A stretch of DNA of 47,168 nt from an uncultured Veillonellaceae bacterium (GCA_945949525.1 CAMFES010000006.1:1-47168); one strand, 5' to 3'. Counted from the stretch's first letter, positions 1-6,368 are shown. Made by a program: numbers and translations. The notes: generated by a model not told the origin, from the letters alone.

Positions 1-2
1 AA

Positions 3-269
3 GGGGAGCGTGTGCTGATTGTGGAGGATATCGTGACCACCGGCGGCTCCATCCGCGAGGTAATCGATGTAGTCAAGGAGCATGGCGGCATCCCTGTAGC
101 TGTCAGCATGCTGGTTGACCGCAGCGGCGGCAAGGCAACCTTTGGTGACGTGCCTAGCACCGCATTGCTGCACATGGATGTACAGACCTACCAGCCGGAT
201 GAGTGCCCTCTGTGCAAGCAGGGTATCCCGATGACCAAGAGAGGGCGTACTGGAAAGACAGAGGTATAA
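3..269 (+). CDS. pyrE: Orotate phosphoribosyltransferase, C-terminal part (cut by window edge)
   Basis: The frame is open from the first bases and reads GERVLIVEDIVTTGGS, the PRPP-binding signature of orotate phosphoribosyltransferase, which makes orotidine 5'-monophosphate from orotate and PRPP in pyrimidine synthesis. The start codon lies outside the window and about 88 C-terminal residues are visible. The tail has a CPLC motif (ECPLCKQG), seen in many bacterial PyrE proteins. The stop codon at 267-269 is followed at once by the proposed left end of the prophage, so the reading frame is intact and the gene has lost only its native downstream sequence. This is a host gene. Confidence 0.93.
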   Translation, partial: GERVLIVEDIVTTGGSIREVIDVVKEHGGIPVAVSMLVDRSGGKATFGDVPSTALLHMDVQTYQPDECPLCKQGIPMTKRGRTGKTEV

Positions 270-279
270 GTTTTTAGAG
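269..279. other. Candidate attL core
   Basis: AGTTTTTAGAG overlaps the last base of pyrE. Nearly the same word (one extra T) occurs at 45481-45492, just before a perfect terminator that has no gene of its own. A short shared core is what large serine recombinases leave at both ends. The match is short, so this is a placement argument rather than proof. Confidence 0.4.
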
Positions 280-287
280 AATAAAAT

Positions 288-328
288 AAAGCTGGCAGTG
301 GAGTGTTTGCTCTGCTGCCAGCTTTTTT
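288..328 (-). terminator. Hairpin between pyrE and the integrase gene
   Basis: AAAGCTGGCAG at 288-298 pairs perfectly with CTGCCAGCTTT at 315-325 (11 bp, 16-nt loop). T-runs flank the stem on both strands, so it can end both the pyrE transcript and the leftward integrase transcript, whose stop codon is at 330-332. Confidence 0.75.
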
Positions 329-329
329 G

Positions 330-1724
330 TTACATAAATTCAATATTGAACTGCGTGTATGGCTTGCCCCTGTCCTCCGGCCTCCGTGAGATAGTAATCC
401 TCTTGATGAGGCTCTGCCACAGCTCCCTGCGATGCTGGCGGTCCAGCTTTTCATAGGTGACGGAGAAATTATCATCATTGAGTATCATCAGCATGGCTTT
501 TGGTGCCTGACGCCGTTTTACGGATTTTCCGGCAACTTCGGCAAGCTGTTTCTTAATCTTTTCATAATCGGCTTTGTAGGCATCCTTGTCAATGATGCCG
601 TCCAGGTATATATCTTTCAGCCTGGCCAGCTTATCCTCCAGCTGCTTTGCCGTAGCCATGTAACTTCCGCTTTTGCCTTTTTGTGCAGATGCCTTCAGCT
701 CAGCTGCATAATCCAGCAGAAGGGATTGCATGTTATTCAGCAGATACTTTTCTATGACAGTTTCTGATACGCCACCGCCAAATTGGCATCCTTCACCGCT
801 GGCAGCCGGTTTTCCAGTAGTGTATCTGTTGCCGCAAACATAGACTGGGCGTGTATATTTGCCGGTCCTCTTGCTCTTTCCGCAGTTTATCACCAGGATA
901 TTGCCGCAGCTGGGGCAAATCACCTTTCCTGTGAAGTAGTAGGGGATGCCGGTCTTTGTCGGCTGCCGGTTGAAGCTGAGAATATCCTGAACCTTGTCAA
1001 ACTGCTCCGGTGGTATGATAGCGGGGCAGAAATTGGGAATACCATAACGTTCCCCTTTGTAGGTAGGATTCCTTAATATCCTCCATATTCTTTTGGCAGC
1101 CATAGCGATACCAAATTCTTCCAGAATCTTGCCTGCGATGGAGTGGGTACTGGAACCTGATAGAATCTGCTCGAAAATAAACTGTACTATTGGTCTTTCG
1201 GCCTCAATGATTTTCAGCTTCTTATTCTCCGGGGTGTAGCCATAAGGGAATTTTCCAGTGATTTCTTCATGGCGGCGTATTTTGCCCTGATTGATATACT
1301 TGATGCGGTCACTGGTCTGGTCGGACTCATTTTGGGCTATGGTCAGCTTCAAGTTCAGCATCAGCCTGCCATTGGTGGTTGTGGTGTTATATTCTTCCTG
1401 GGTGCATTCCCAGTCAACTCCGCAGCTGTCCAGCACTTCCTGCACCTTGTAGTAGTCGGCAATGTTGCGGAACCAGCGGTCAAGGCACTTGAAGCAGATA
1501 ATGTCGATGTTGCCCGCCTTGACATCTTCAAGCAGTCGCTGGAGCTCCTTGCGCCGTCCAAGTGATTTTCTGGCTGTGCTGCCCTCATCTGCGTACACAT
1601 CGTACACGATATAGCCCTTGGCAGCAGCGTAACGTTCCAGGTCGGAACGCTGTTCACCCAGCGAAAAGCCGTGCTTGGCCTGTTCATCCGTAGACACGCG
1701 GATATACAATCCTACTTTTTTCAC
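330..1724 (-). CDS. int: Large serine recombinase (phage integrase)
   Basis: This 464-residue protein would integrate and excise the prophage. Residues 1 to about 150 form a resolvase-type catalytic domain with the nucleophile serine in LYIRVSTDEQ (Ser11) and the usual arginines. A recombinase DNA-binding domain follows (KFPYGYTPENKK, then the NPTYKGE region), then a zinc ribbon (CPSCGN, later CGNR and C) interrupted by the predicted coiled-coil of large serine recombinases (KQLEDKLARLKD). A GTG start at 1724 is preceded by AAAGAGGTG. It is the leftmost prophage gene, its 3' end facing pyrE, which fits an integrase beside its attachment site. Length and architecture look complete. Confidence 0.93.
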   Translation of the reverse strand: MKKVGLYIRVSTDEQAKHGFSLGEQRSDLERYAAAKGYIVYDVYADEGSTARKSLGRRKELQRLLEDVKAGNIDIICFKCLDRWFRNIADYYKVQEVLDSCGVDWECTQEEYNTTTTNGRLMLNLKLTIAQNESDQTSDRIKYINQGKIRRHEEITGKFPYGYTPENKKLKIIEAERPIVQFIFEQILSGSSTHSIAGKILEEFGIAMAAKRIWRILRNPTYKGERYGIPNFCPAIIPPEQFDKVQDILSFNRQPTKTGIPYYFTGKVICPSCGNILVINCGKSKRTGKYTRPVYVCGNRYTTGKPAASGEGCQFGGGVSETVIEKYLLNNMQSLLLDYAAELKASAQKGKSGSYMATAKQLEDKLARLKDIYLDGIIDKDAYKADYEKIKKQLAEVAGKSVKRRQAPKAMLMILNDDNFSVTYEKLDRQHRRELWQSLIKRITISRRPEDRGKPYTQFNIEFM

Positions 1725-1781
1725 GAAAAAACACCTCTTTCAAGCATTGTCAAACAGCCCGCAGAGGTGGTATAATCAACA

Positions 1782-1862
1782 TGGTGTTGGTGATTATGCG
1801 CCTTGCAGGCAAATAATTACTGAACTGGCCGTATCTGGTGGTGCAGGTACGGCCTTTTTATT
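1782..1862 (+). ncRNA. Candidate small RNA between integrase and ImmA genes
   Basis: A rightward promoter (TTGTCA at 1747-1752, 18-bp spacer, TATAAT at 1771-1776) is followed about 50 bp later by a terminator: GGCCGTAT at 1827-1834 pairs with GTACGGCC at 1847-1854, then a long T-run. The predicted transcript is about 80 nt and lies between two leftward genes, so it is not a leader of either. A GCC-TTGCA-GGC mini-hairpin lies inside. The 11-codon ATG frame at 1781 would start at or before the predicted 5' end, so coding is unlikely. Expression is not shown. Confidence 0.5.
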
Positions 1863-1899
1863 TTTTTCAAAAATAATATACAGCGAAAATGTGTTGCAG

Positions 1900-2382
1900 T
1901 CAAGGGAAAATCTGCTGGTGCTGGCTGGTTTCGGCATGATATTCAAGCCAGGCTTCAGCTACTTTGTCAGGAATACCATTACCATGCGTGATTGAATATA
2001 CAGAGAAACCTTCGTCAGGAAAATCTGCATCAGCCGCCAGCTGCATCTGCATGAGCAGTTCCGTGGCAAAGAAGTCGGCCTCCCGCTCATACCTGCCGGC
2101 AGAAAAATGGGCACGGGATGTCATGCTGTGTATGTTTAGCCCGTCATGTAGCAGGGCATGGCCCAGCTCATGGGCGCATATAAAGTTTAGCTGTTCCTCC
2201 GGTGCCTCCGTGCTGATGATGATGACGCCAACCCTGCGGTATTTCATGTACAGGCCGTGCATCTCCTGCAACGGTGCATAGGTGACATGGAGGCCGCAAA
2301 GCTCCGCCAGCTTGAAGGGGTTGCAGGTATGATAGCGGTCTATCAGCTTTTGGACACGTTGTTTTATCTTTTCTTTTTGCAT
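1900..2382 (-). CDS. ImmA/IrrE-family metallopeptidase
   Basis: A protein of about 160 residues with the zinc-protease motif HELGH (FICAHELGHALLHDG) in the middle and the later glutamate in YEREADFFATELLM, typical of ImmA/IrrE (Peptidase_M78). In ICEBs1-like elements this family cleaves the element's repressor after DNA damage or cell-cell signalling. The likely substrate here is the repressor encoded at 5927-6349. The second ATG (2382) is preferred because AGAGGGG lies eight bases upstream; an ATG two codons earlier is possible. It is the last gene of the leftward cargo run before the integrase. Confidence 0.88.
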   Translation of the reverse strand: MQKEKIKQRVQKLIDRYHTCNPFKLAELCGLHVTYAPLQEMHGLYMKYRRVGVIIISTEAPEEQLNFICAHELGHALLHDGLNIHSMTSRAHFSAGRYEREADFFATELLMQMQLAADADFPDEGFSVYSITHGNGIPDKVAEAWLEYHAETSQHQQIFP

Positions 2383-2442
2383 AAGCATTTCCCCTCTAAG
2401 AGAAAAACGACACTGGTGACGGATTTTGAGTAGGGCCGTGGA

Positions 2443-2529
2443 TCAGGCTATCATAGACCAAGAAATTTTATAATGTTGCAGTTTCGCATCCAGTTTTTTA
2501 TAACATAAGCAGGAAATTTTTTCATCCAT
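2443..2529 (-). CDS. Possible 28-residue peptide downstream of orphan small RNA 1
   Basis: An ATG at 2529 has GGAG eight bases upstream and opens a 28-codon frame with several lysines and two cysteines near the N-terminus. It sits where a toxin gene would be expected, directly after the terminator of the small-RNA element at 2541-2632. It resembles no family I know. It could be the remnant of a deleted toxin gene or chance. Confidence 0.25.
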   Translation of the reverse strand: MDEKISCLCYKKLDAKLQHYKISWSMIA

Positions 2530-2540
2530 AAAATTTTCTC

Positions 2541-2632
2541 CATGAAAAGACGAACGCCCCCGGCTGTAAAAGCCAGGGGCGTCGTTGTCCAAGGTAGTAG
2601 CAAGAACTACGCCGAGGATCACTATTGGCTAT
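2541..2632 (-). ncRNA. Orphan AbiF-RNA-like element 1
   Basis: On the minus strand a TATAAT (2636-2631) is followed by a small hairpin (GTAG-UUCUUG-CUAC, 2610-2597), then a 12-bp GC-rich terminator stem (ACGCCCC to GGGGCGT, 2582-2554) with a UUUAC loop and a T-rich tail. This is the same order and size as the element upstream of abiF (5795-5861). No abiF gene follows; only a 28-codon frame and then the ImmA gene. The promoter's -35 region is weak. Confidence 0.55.
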
Positions 2633-2656
2633 TATAGTAGCACATATTCATAGCTT

Positions 2657-2872
2657 TTACAAGAAAAAATATATTCTGTTTGTATGATTTTTATCCAAGT
2701 AATCAACGGCGAGGGCATAAATGTCGCGCACCTTCTGATAGAAAAGTTTTTCCGATGCCCTGATGTCGCGGATGCACTCAATCAGCTCATCAAAGTAGTC
2801 TTGACCGAAAGTACCCTCTGATTGAACTATCTCATAATACTGGAAAGTTGATTTTTTAAAAATACTCCCCAC
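2657..2872 (-). pseudogene. RhuM-family fragment
   Basis: The 71-codon frame contains TFGQDYFDELIECIRDIRASEKLFYQKVRDIYALAVDY. I recognise this as the stretch of RhuM-family (virulence/Fic-associated phage) proteins that usually reads YFDELLERIREIRASERRFYQKITDIYA. Intact RhuM proteins are several hundred residues long, and here both the N-terminal part and the normal C-terminal extension are absent. The GTG at 2872 is unlikely to be a true start. It lies downstream of orphan small RNA 2, so it may have replaced the gene that RNA once preceded. Confidence 0.6.
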
Positions 2873-2886
2873 GCCTAAATTTTAAT

Positions 2887-2985
2887 ACGAAAAACGCCCC
2901 ATGCTATAGGCACAGGGCGTTTCTGCTTTAGTTGCGGGCGAACCGCATCATCATGTTTTTAGTGCGGGCGAACCGCTTATTGTGC
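2887..2985 (-). ncRNA. Orphan AbiF-RNA-like element 2 with tandem UUCG hairpins
   Basis: The predicted transcript of about 100 nt has two 13-nt hairpin repeats, GCGGTTCGCCCGC (starting at 2976 and 2946, 30-nt period), each followed by a CTAAA motif. An 11-bp terminator stem (ACGCCC to GGGCGT) with a CUAUA loop and a T-run follows. Tandem repeats plus a terminator recall type III antitoxin RNAs; the hairpin-terminator order and loop also match the abiF-linked element. Downstream there is only a RhuM fragment; immediately upstream is the PemK/MazF-like gene. Confidence 0.65.
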
Positions 2986-2989
2986 CTAT

Positions 2990-3018
2990 ATTCTATAATA
3001 TTTTTGATTGTATGTCAA
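2990..3018 (-). promoter_or_regulatory. Strong promoter of orphan small RNA 2
   Basis: TTGACA (3018-3013), a 17-bp spacer and TAGAAT (2995-2990) form a near-consensus sigma-A promoter on the minus strand. Its -35 overlaps the stop codon of the PemK/MazF-like gene, so it can only serve the small RNA that follows. Confidence 0.75.
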
Positions 3019-3767
3019 TACAAAGTATAAAATTTGGAAATTTTCTCATCTATCTTGAGCATTGTTTCAGAAGAAACCTTTAAGTCATATAGCGAACTGT
3101 ACTTATTTGTTGGATTCAATACACGCATTTTGCTTACAGTTCTTATTTGATTGATAATGCCATAGCTACCTAACTTTAAATGTTTTAGTTCTGTTTCTGT
3201 TTTGGATAACAGTTTCATATTTTTATCCAAATCAAGTAGTTTTTTGCTTATCATTTCAGACGCATGATTGTCATTTGGATTAATTTGTTCTGCAATTTCA
3301 TTTATTGTTTCGATTTCGGCTTTTAGTGACGTATATAACGCATTATATTTGCTTTCAATGCGGTGATATATTTCTCTACCTAAGTAAATATTTGAAGGAT
3401 GAATGTTTTCTTTTAGTTTTGTGTCTTTGATAGAACTTAATGGTAAGACTGCAATAAGGGGATTGCTTTTATTACTATCGTGCAAAACTATAGCATAATG
3501 TTTGCCGCCTAATTCTGCACCTGGATTAAAACCAAAATTAACGGATACAATATTTCTTCTTTTGTATGAAGGCAGGCAGGCTATATTAAAATGGTTCTCG
3601 TTTTTTATGATATTTTTATAATCACGTAGCCAGTAGTATATTAGAGCAGCTTTTTTATAGTCTGACTCATTATTAATCATATCCTTCATGAAACAATTAA
3701 TGTCATTGGTAAGAGTATCTGTAGCTTTGAGTAAGTCTAATTTGTTGTTTGTATCTTTGAAATCCAT
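3015..3767 (-). CDS. PemK/MazF-like toxin family protein
   Basis: A 250-residue protein. Residues about 70-120 read RRNIVSVNFGFNPGAELGGKHYAIVLHDSNKS and AVLPLSSIKD, the beta-barrel signature of PemK/MazF-like endoribonucleases (arginine entry, GxNxGxExGGxHYAV, then PLSS). The flanking regions are helical and charged, with a predicted coiled coil at about 150-200, so this is a longer phage-type relative. No small antitoxin gene adjoins it. It starts 26 bp after the DinD-like gene with AGGAAG upstream and probably shares that transcript. The ncRNA directly downstream could be its partner, because ToxN-type toxins share this fold, but the order would be reversed. Confidence 0.65.
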   Translation of the reverse strand: MDFKDTNNKLDLLKATDTLTNDINCFMKDMINNESDYKKAALIYYWLRDYKNIIKNENHFNIACLPSYKRRNIVSVNFGFNPGAELGGKHYAIVLHDSNKSNPLIAVLPLSSIKDTKLKENIHPSNIYLGREIYHRIESKYNALYTSLKAEIETINEIAEQINPNDNHASEMISKKLLDLDKNMKLLSKTETELKHLKLGSYGIINQIRTVSKMRVLNPTNKYSSLYDLKVSSETMLKIDEKISKFYTLY

Positions 3768-3793
3768 AATGGTATTTCTTCCTTTCTATTGTA

Positions 3794-3830
3794 TCATTCC
3801 TTACGGTATTTCTTTGGGGTGAATTTCTGC
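3794..3830 (-). repeat. Tail repeat copy A (end of DinD-like gene)
   Basis: First of three near-identical copies of a roughly 37-bp sequence that encodes QKFTPKKYRKE and a stop codon on the minus strand. Here it forms the C-terminus of the DinD-like protein. The other copies are at 4720-4756 and 5927-5963. Confidence 0.85.
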
Positions 3831-4642
3831 TCCAGCTGGGATGCTTTCTTTGGGGTTGGAAGGTCCTCAGGCATGGTGCCACCAAGGTCCTTTATTGTCT
3901 GCCGGACAGCTGCACCGACGTCAAAATGGGTTTTGTTGGCAGCTTCTTTGCCTTTGGTATTTTCACGGCGCAGCTTCGCCTCGGTTTGAGTGGCTCGGAA
4001 CAGGTTGGCAGCCAGCTCCTCATGCCCCATATAATCTAGGATGTTCTGACTTTTCTTTAGATGTTTATGAGCGTGAATATCTTGGCGAGTCATTCCTCCA
4101 TACAGACCTTTATAGCCAGCATTTTGAAATATGGCGTAATCTTTAGGCTGAATCACTCCAGCATCATGAGCAGCATCTGCCAAAGACTTATTGTGTTTCC
4201 TCATTTCCTGCCTAATGGCCAGTCGTTTATTATCATCGTTTAATTTATCATAATTATCAATAAGTTCCTGCTGGCGCGTCTTAACAGCAAAATAGGTTTG
4301 AGCGAGAGCAATAGCCCGTTTGCGCGGATCGCCATTCATAGCGATAAGATAGCAGGCATAGCGAGATAGGTGATAATTTTCAATTTCGCGTCCTGCACCA
4401 CCGCCGATTGTGACCATTTCGTGCACTTGCACGAAATGGTCCGAAGCCTTGTTATCAGTGGCTTCACAGGCATTTATCGCTTTATCAATTACTTTTTTGA
4501 AAAAGCGATATTCATTATATTCCAGCAAAGGAATTAGCTCTCTTGCTGACCAATATTCCTCCCCATATTCATTTATATGTTTTATGGAATCGAATAGAGA
4601 TGCACCTGGCTGTATATCTTCATCATCAAAAAAGAAAAACAT
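3794..4642 (-). CDS. dinD: DinD-like DNA-damage-inducible protein (BRO/KilA-type N-terminus)
   Basis: The 282-residue protein has the DinD signature near the N-terminus (LFDSIKHINEYGEEYWSARELIPLLEYNEYRFF), then NYHLSRYACYLIAMNGDPRKRAIALAQTYFAVKTR. This matches E. coli DinD, an SOS-induced protein reported to inhibit RecA-driven strand exchange. The C-terminal ten residues, KFTPKKYRKE, are shared with the phage repressor and are not a DinD feature I know. AAGGAG lies eight bases before the ATG at 4642. I found no clear LexA box upstream. Its neighbours are the toxin-like gene downstream and the AbiF module upstream. Confidence 0.85.
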   Translation of the reverse strand: MFFFFDDEDIQPGASLFDSIKHINEYGEEYWSARELIPLLEYNEYRFFKKVIDKAINACEATDNKASDHFVQVHEMVTIGGGAGREIENYHLSRYACYLIAMNGDPRKRAIALAQTYFAVKTRQQELIDNYDKLNDDNKRLAIRQEMRKHNKSLADAAHDAGVIQPKDYAIFQNAGYKGLYGGMTRQDIHAHKHLKKSQNILDYMGHEELAANLFRATQTEAKLRRENTKGKEAANKTHFDVGAAVRQTIKDLGGTMPEDLPTPKKASQLEQKFTPKKYRKE

Positions 4643-4719
4643 AATAATCGCTCCTTGCTTAACCAGAAAGCCCCAGCAGGTTTTTGTGCTGTCGTCTTGC
4701 CTTTACAGTTCTCTGGCAG

Positions 4720-4756
4720 TCATTCCTTCCGGTACTTCTTCGGGGTGAATTTATGC
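4720..4756 (-). repeat. Tail repeat copy B (stranded gene end)
   Basis: On the minus strand this reads RKHKFTPKKYRKE-stop, but an in-frame stop lies just upstream and there is no start codon. It is therefore the isolated 3' end of a gene, lying between the AbiF stop and the DinD start. It differs from the repressor copy (5927-5963) at two of the first 37 bases. Confidence 0.85.
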
Positions 4757-4804
4757 TTGCGTGATACCTGTTATGGCACTGGAGTATCACAATTATCTTA
4801 CAAT

Positions 4805-5776
4805 CTAGACAGTTGTGGTAGCTTTTATTCTAGTTAGAATATCCATTGGCAACTTGGTTATGCAAGCGTATTCTTCAAATACTTCAACATTATCGCTGAT
4901 GTAGCAAAACAAATCATTTAAGAAAAAGTCTTTTAAGTTCTTGTCGGGCAATACGGCATAGATAAATAGTATCACTGCATACAAATCCTTAGTGCCTAAT
5001 GTTTTATAAATATCATTGGTTTTAGTAAGTTCCATTGGCAACAGTGAAGTGATTGAAATTTCTTTTAGGTTGTCCAAGTAATTGCCCTGAAAGGTTACAA
5101 ATTTCAGATTATGTGCAATCTGATTCCTGCACTTGCGTAGGAGATTTAATCCAGAAGTCAAAAATTCAACTTTTTTAGGATAATCAAGTCTTTGGCTTGG
5201 TAGTAGTTCGTTAACTATATAATCTTTCTCCCTTGCCTTCAGAGCTCGGAACAGGTTTATGCTGTTACTGAAAGATATATTCTTAAATAGTATCCACGGA
5301 GGAATGTGATTGTGATTGTTTTTATAATGAGCAGTAGGCATTGGTGTGTGGGGGCTATCTATGACAGCGTGGATTTCTTTCAGTGTATTCAAGAAATTTA
5401 TGTGTTTTATAGCATAATTATAATTTTTGAGATGTAAATACTCTTTATGATTAACTCCAAAATTCTTAGCAATTATGTAGCTCAGAGTGTTTTTGAAGAA
5501 ATTTTCAATCATAATCATCCTCGAAAAAAGTATGTTTTGAAAATCCTTATCAAAGATACGCAATTTACACAATAATTCAATGGTAATTCCCCGGCGGTAT
5601 CGTTCGTTTATCATCAAAGAATCCTTATATCCATTGACTAAATCATAGTAGGTAAATACTTTTAAAGCATGTATTGCGAAATCATTGTCTTTAATGATTA
5701 GTCCATAATCATGTACAAGATGATTTACCATCTCTTGGTATTCACAAAATGGCCTATCGTATCTCTGTGGTGCCAT
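4805..5776 (-). CDS. abiF: Abi_2 (AbiD/AbiF) abortive-infection protein with HEPN motif
   Basis: This 323-residue protein has the Abi_2 features: an N-terminal YDLVNGYKDSL region, ENFFKNTLSYIIA at about 91-103, HIPPWILFKNISF at about 157-169 and CRNQIAHN at about 216-223. RNQIAH is the R-x4-H HEPN ribonuclease motif (Arg217, His222). AbiF proteins act as RNA-controlled toxins and phage-defence factors and have been proposed as the ancestors of Cas13. AGGAGG precedes the ATG at 5776. A separate promoter, short RNA and terminator lie immediately upstream, as expected for the family. The frame is complete, so the toxin is probably active. Confidence 0.88.
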   Translation of the reverse strand: MAPQRYDRPFCEYQEMVNHLVHDYGLIIKDNDFAIHALKVFTYYDLVNGYKDSLMINERYRRGITIELLCKLRIFDKDFQNILFSRMIMIENFFKNTLSYIIAKNFGVNHKEYLHLKNYNYAIKHINFLNTLKEIHAVIDSPHTPMPTAHYKNNHNHIPPWILFKNISFSNSINLFRALKAREKDYIVNELLPSQRLDYPKKVEFLTSGLNLLRKCRNQIAHNLKFVTFQGNYLDNLKEISITSLLPMELTKTNDIYKTLGTKDLYAVILFIYAVLPDKNLKDFFLNDLFCYISDNVEVFEEYACITKLPMDILTRIKATTTV

Positions 5777-5794
5777 ATACTCCTCCTGAAAAAA

Positions 5795-5861
5795 TTAAAA
5801 ACCCCACTGCTATAAGCAATGGGGTTCGCGACTAGCGCCGAACGCTACAGTCCTTTCATCT
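5795..5861 (-). ncRNA. AbiF-associated small RNA
   Basis: The predicted transcript of about 65 nt contains a hairpin TAGCG-UUCGG-CGCTA (5850-5836) and then a terminator (ACCCCA to UGGGGU with an internal UGC-UUAUA-GCA tip, 5825-5801) and a T-rich tract. Its 3' end is about 20 bp before the abiF start codon, so most transcripts should end before the gene. This matches the conserved ncRNA known upstream of abiF genes (abiF RNA motif), shown in one family to act as an RNA antitoxin. The function here is inferred from that family. Confidence 0.78.
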
Positions 5862-5867
5862 ACATTG

Positions 5868-5896
5868 ATTATAGCATAATTATATCTTTTGCACAA
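5868..5896 (-). promoter_or_regulatory. Promoter of the AbiF-associated RNA
   Basis: TTGTGC (5896-5891), a 17-bp spacer and TATAAT (5873-5868) on the minus strand. The segment TGCTATAATCAATG around the -10 is, at 13 of 14 bases, the reverse complement of the terminator tip of the same RNA. Confidence 0.65.
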
Positions 5897-5926
5897 CGAT
5901 TGATTGTTATTAATGCCTATTGTCTA

Positions 5927-5963
5927 TCATTCCTTTCGGTACTTCTTCGGGGTGAATTTCTGC
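5927..5963 (-). repeat. Tail repeat copy C (end of repressor gene)
   Basis: This copy encodes QKFTPKKYRKE-stop as the C-terminus of the repressor. It is probably the original copy, since every temperate phage of this layout needs a repressor, whereas the AbiF and DinD genes are optional cargo. Confidence 0.85.
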
Positions 5964-6349
5964 TTGGCAACGCGCTTTGCCAGCGTCATGGCCTGGGTGA
6001 GGGAGGACTTTAGGAGTTCTAGGTCTTCGCCATCGGGAGTGAGGTTGCCGCCAAAGGCAGCGGAGGTGTCGAGTTCTGCCAGCATTTTCTCAAGGTCCTT
6101 GGCGATGTCGCGCTCATCGCGCGGGGTGAGGGGTGGGAGGTCTGGGCGAGTGTCAGGTTCTTTTTCGTTTCCAAGAAGATAGTCTGTTGATACATTGAAA
6201 TAATTGGATATAGCTATTAGCGCATCTTTGTCAGGAGTGCGTCTTCCTTGTTCGTACATACCTATTGTACTAGGAGATACACCCAATATTTTTCCTAATT
6301 CTGCCTGGGTTAAACCTTTGGACTTGCGTAGTTTTTTTAATGTTTCCAT
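5927..6349 (-). CDS. Phage repressor, XRE family (cI type)
   Basis: A 140-residue protein with an N-terminal helix-turn-helix (LRKSKGLTQAELGKILGVSPSTIGMYEQGRRTPDKDALIAISNYFNVSTDYLLG) and a charged C-terminal part without an S24 protease domain. Loss of the self-cleavage domain together with an ImmA gene in the same operon suggests induction by ImmA cleavage. The ATG at 6349 is preferred over the longer open frame because AGGAGT lies upstream and the helix-turn-helix starts at once. It diverges from the Cro-like gene across the operator cluster and heads the leftward lysogeny operon. Confidence 0.88.
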   Translation of the reverse strand: METLKKLRKSKGLTQAELGKILGVSPSTIGMYEQGRRTPDKDALIAISNYFNVSTDYLLGNEKEPDTRPDLPPLTPRDERDIAKDLEKMLAELDTSAAFGGNLTPDGEDLELLKSSLTQAMTLAKRVAKQKFTPKKYRKE

Positions 6350-6368
6350 AACAACGGCACTCCTTTTT

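Noticed and set aside
1781-1816. Eleven-codon leader peptide in the candidate small RNA
   Set aside because: Its ATG lies at or before the predicted transcription start, and no ribosome binding site could be transcribed.
2951-2976. Tandem GCGGTTCGCCCGC units as part of a CRISPR repeat
   Set aside because: Only two copies, each a self-contained hairpin, placed between a promoter and a terminator. A short structured RNA explains them better.
4643-4804. LexA (SOS) box upstream of the DinD-like gene
   Set aside because: I looked for GAAC-N4-GTTC-type palindromes and found none. The region holds the stranded tail repeat instead.
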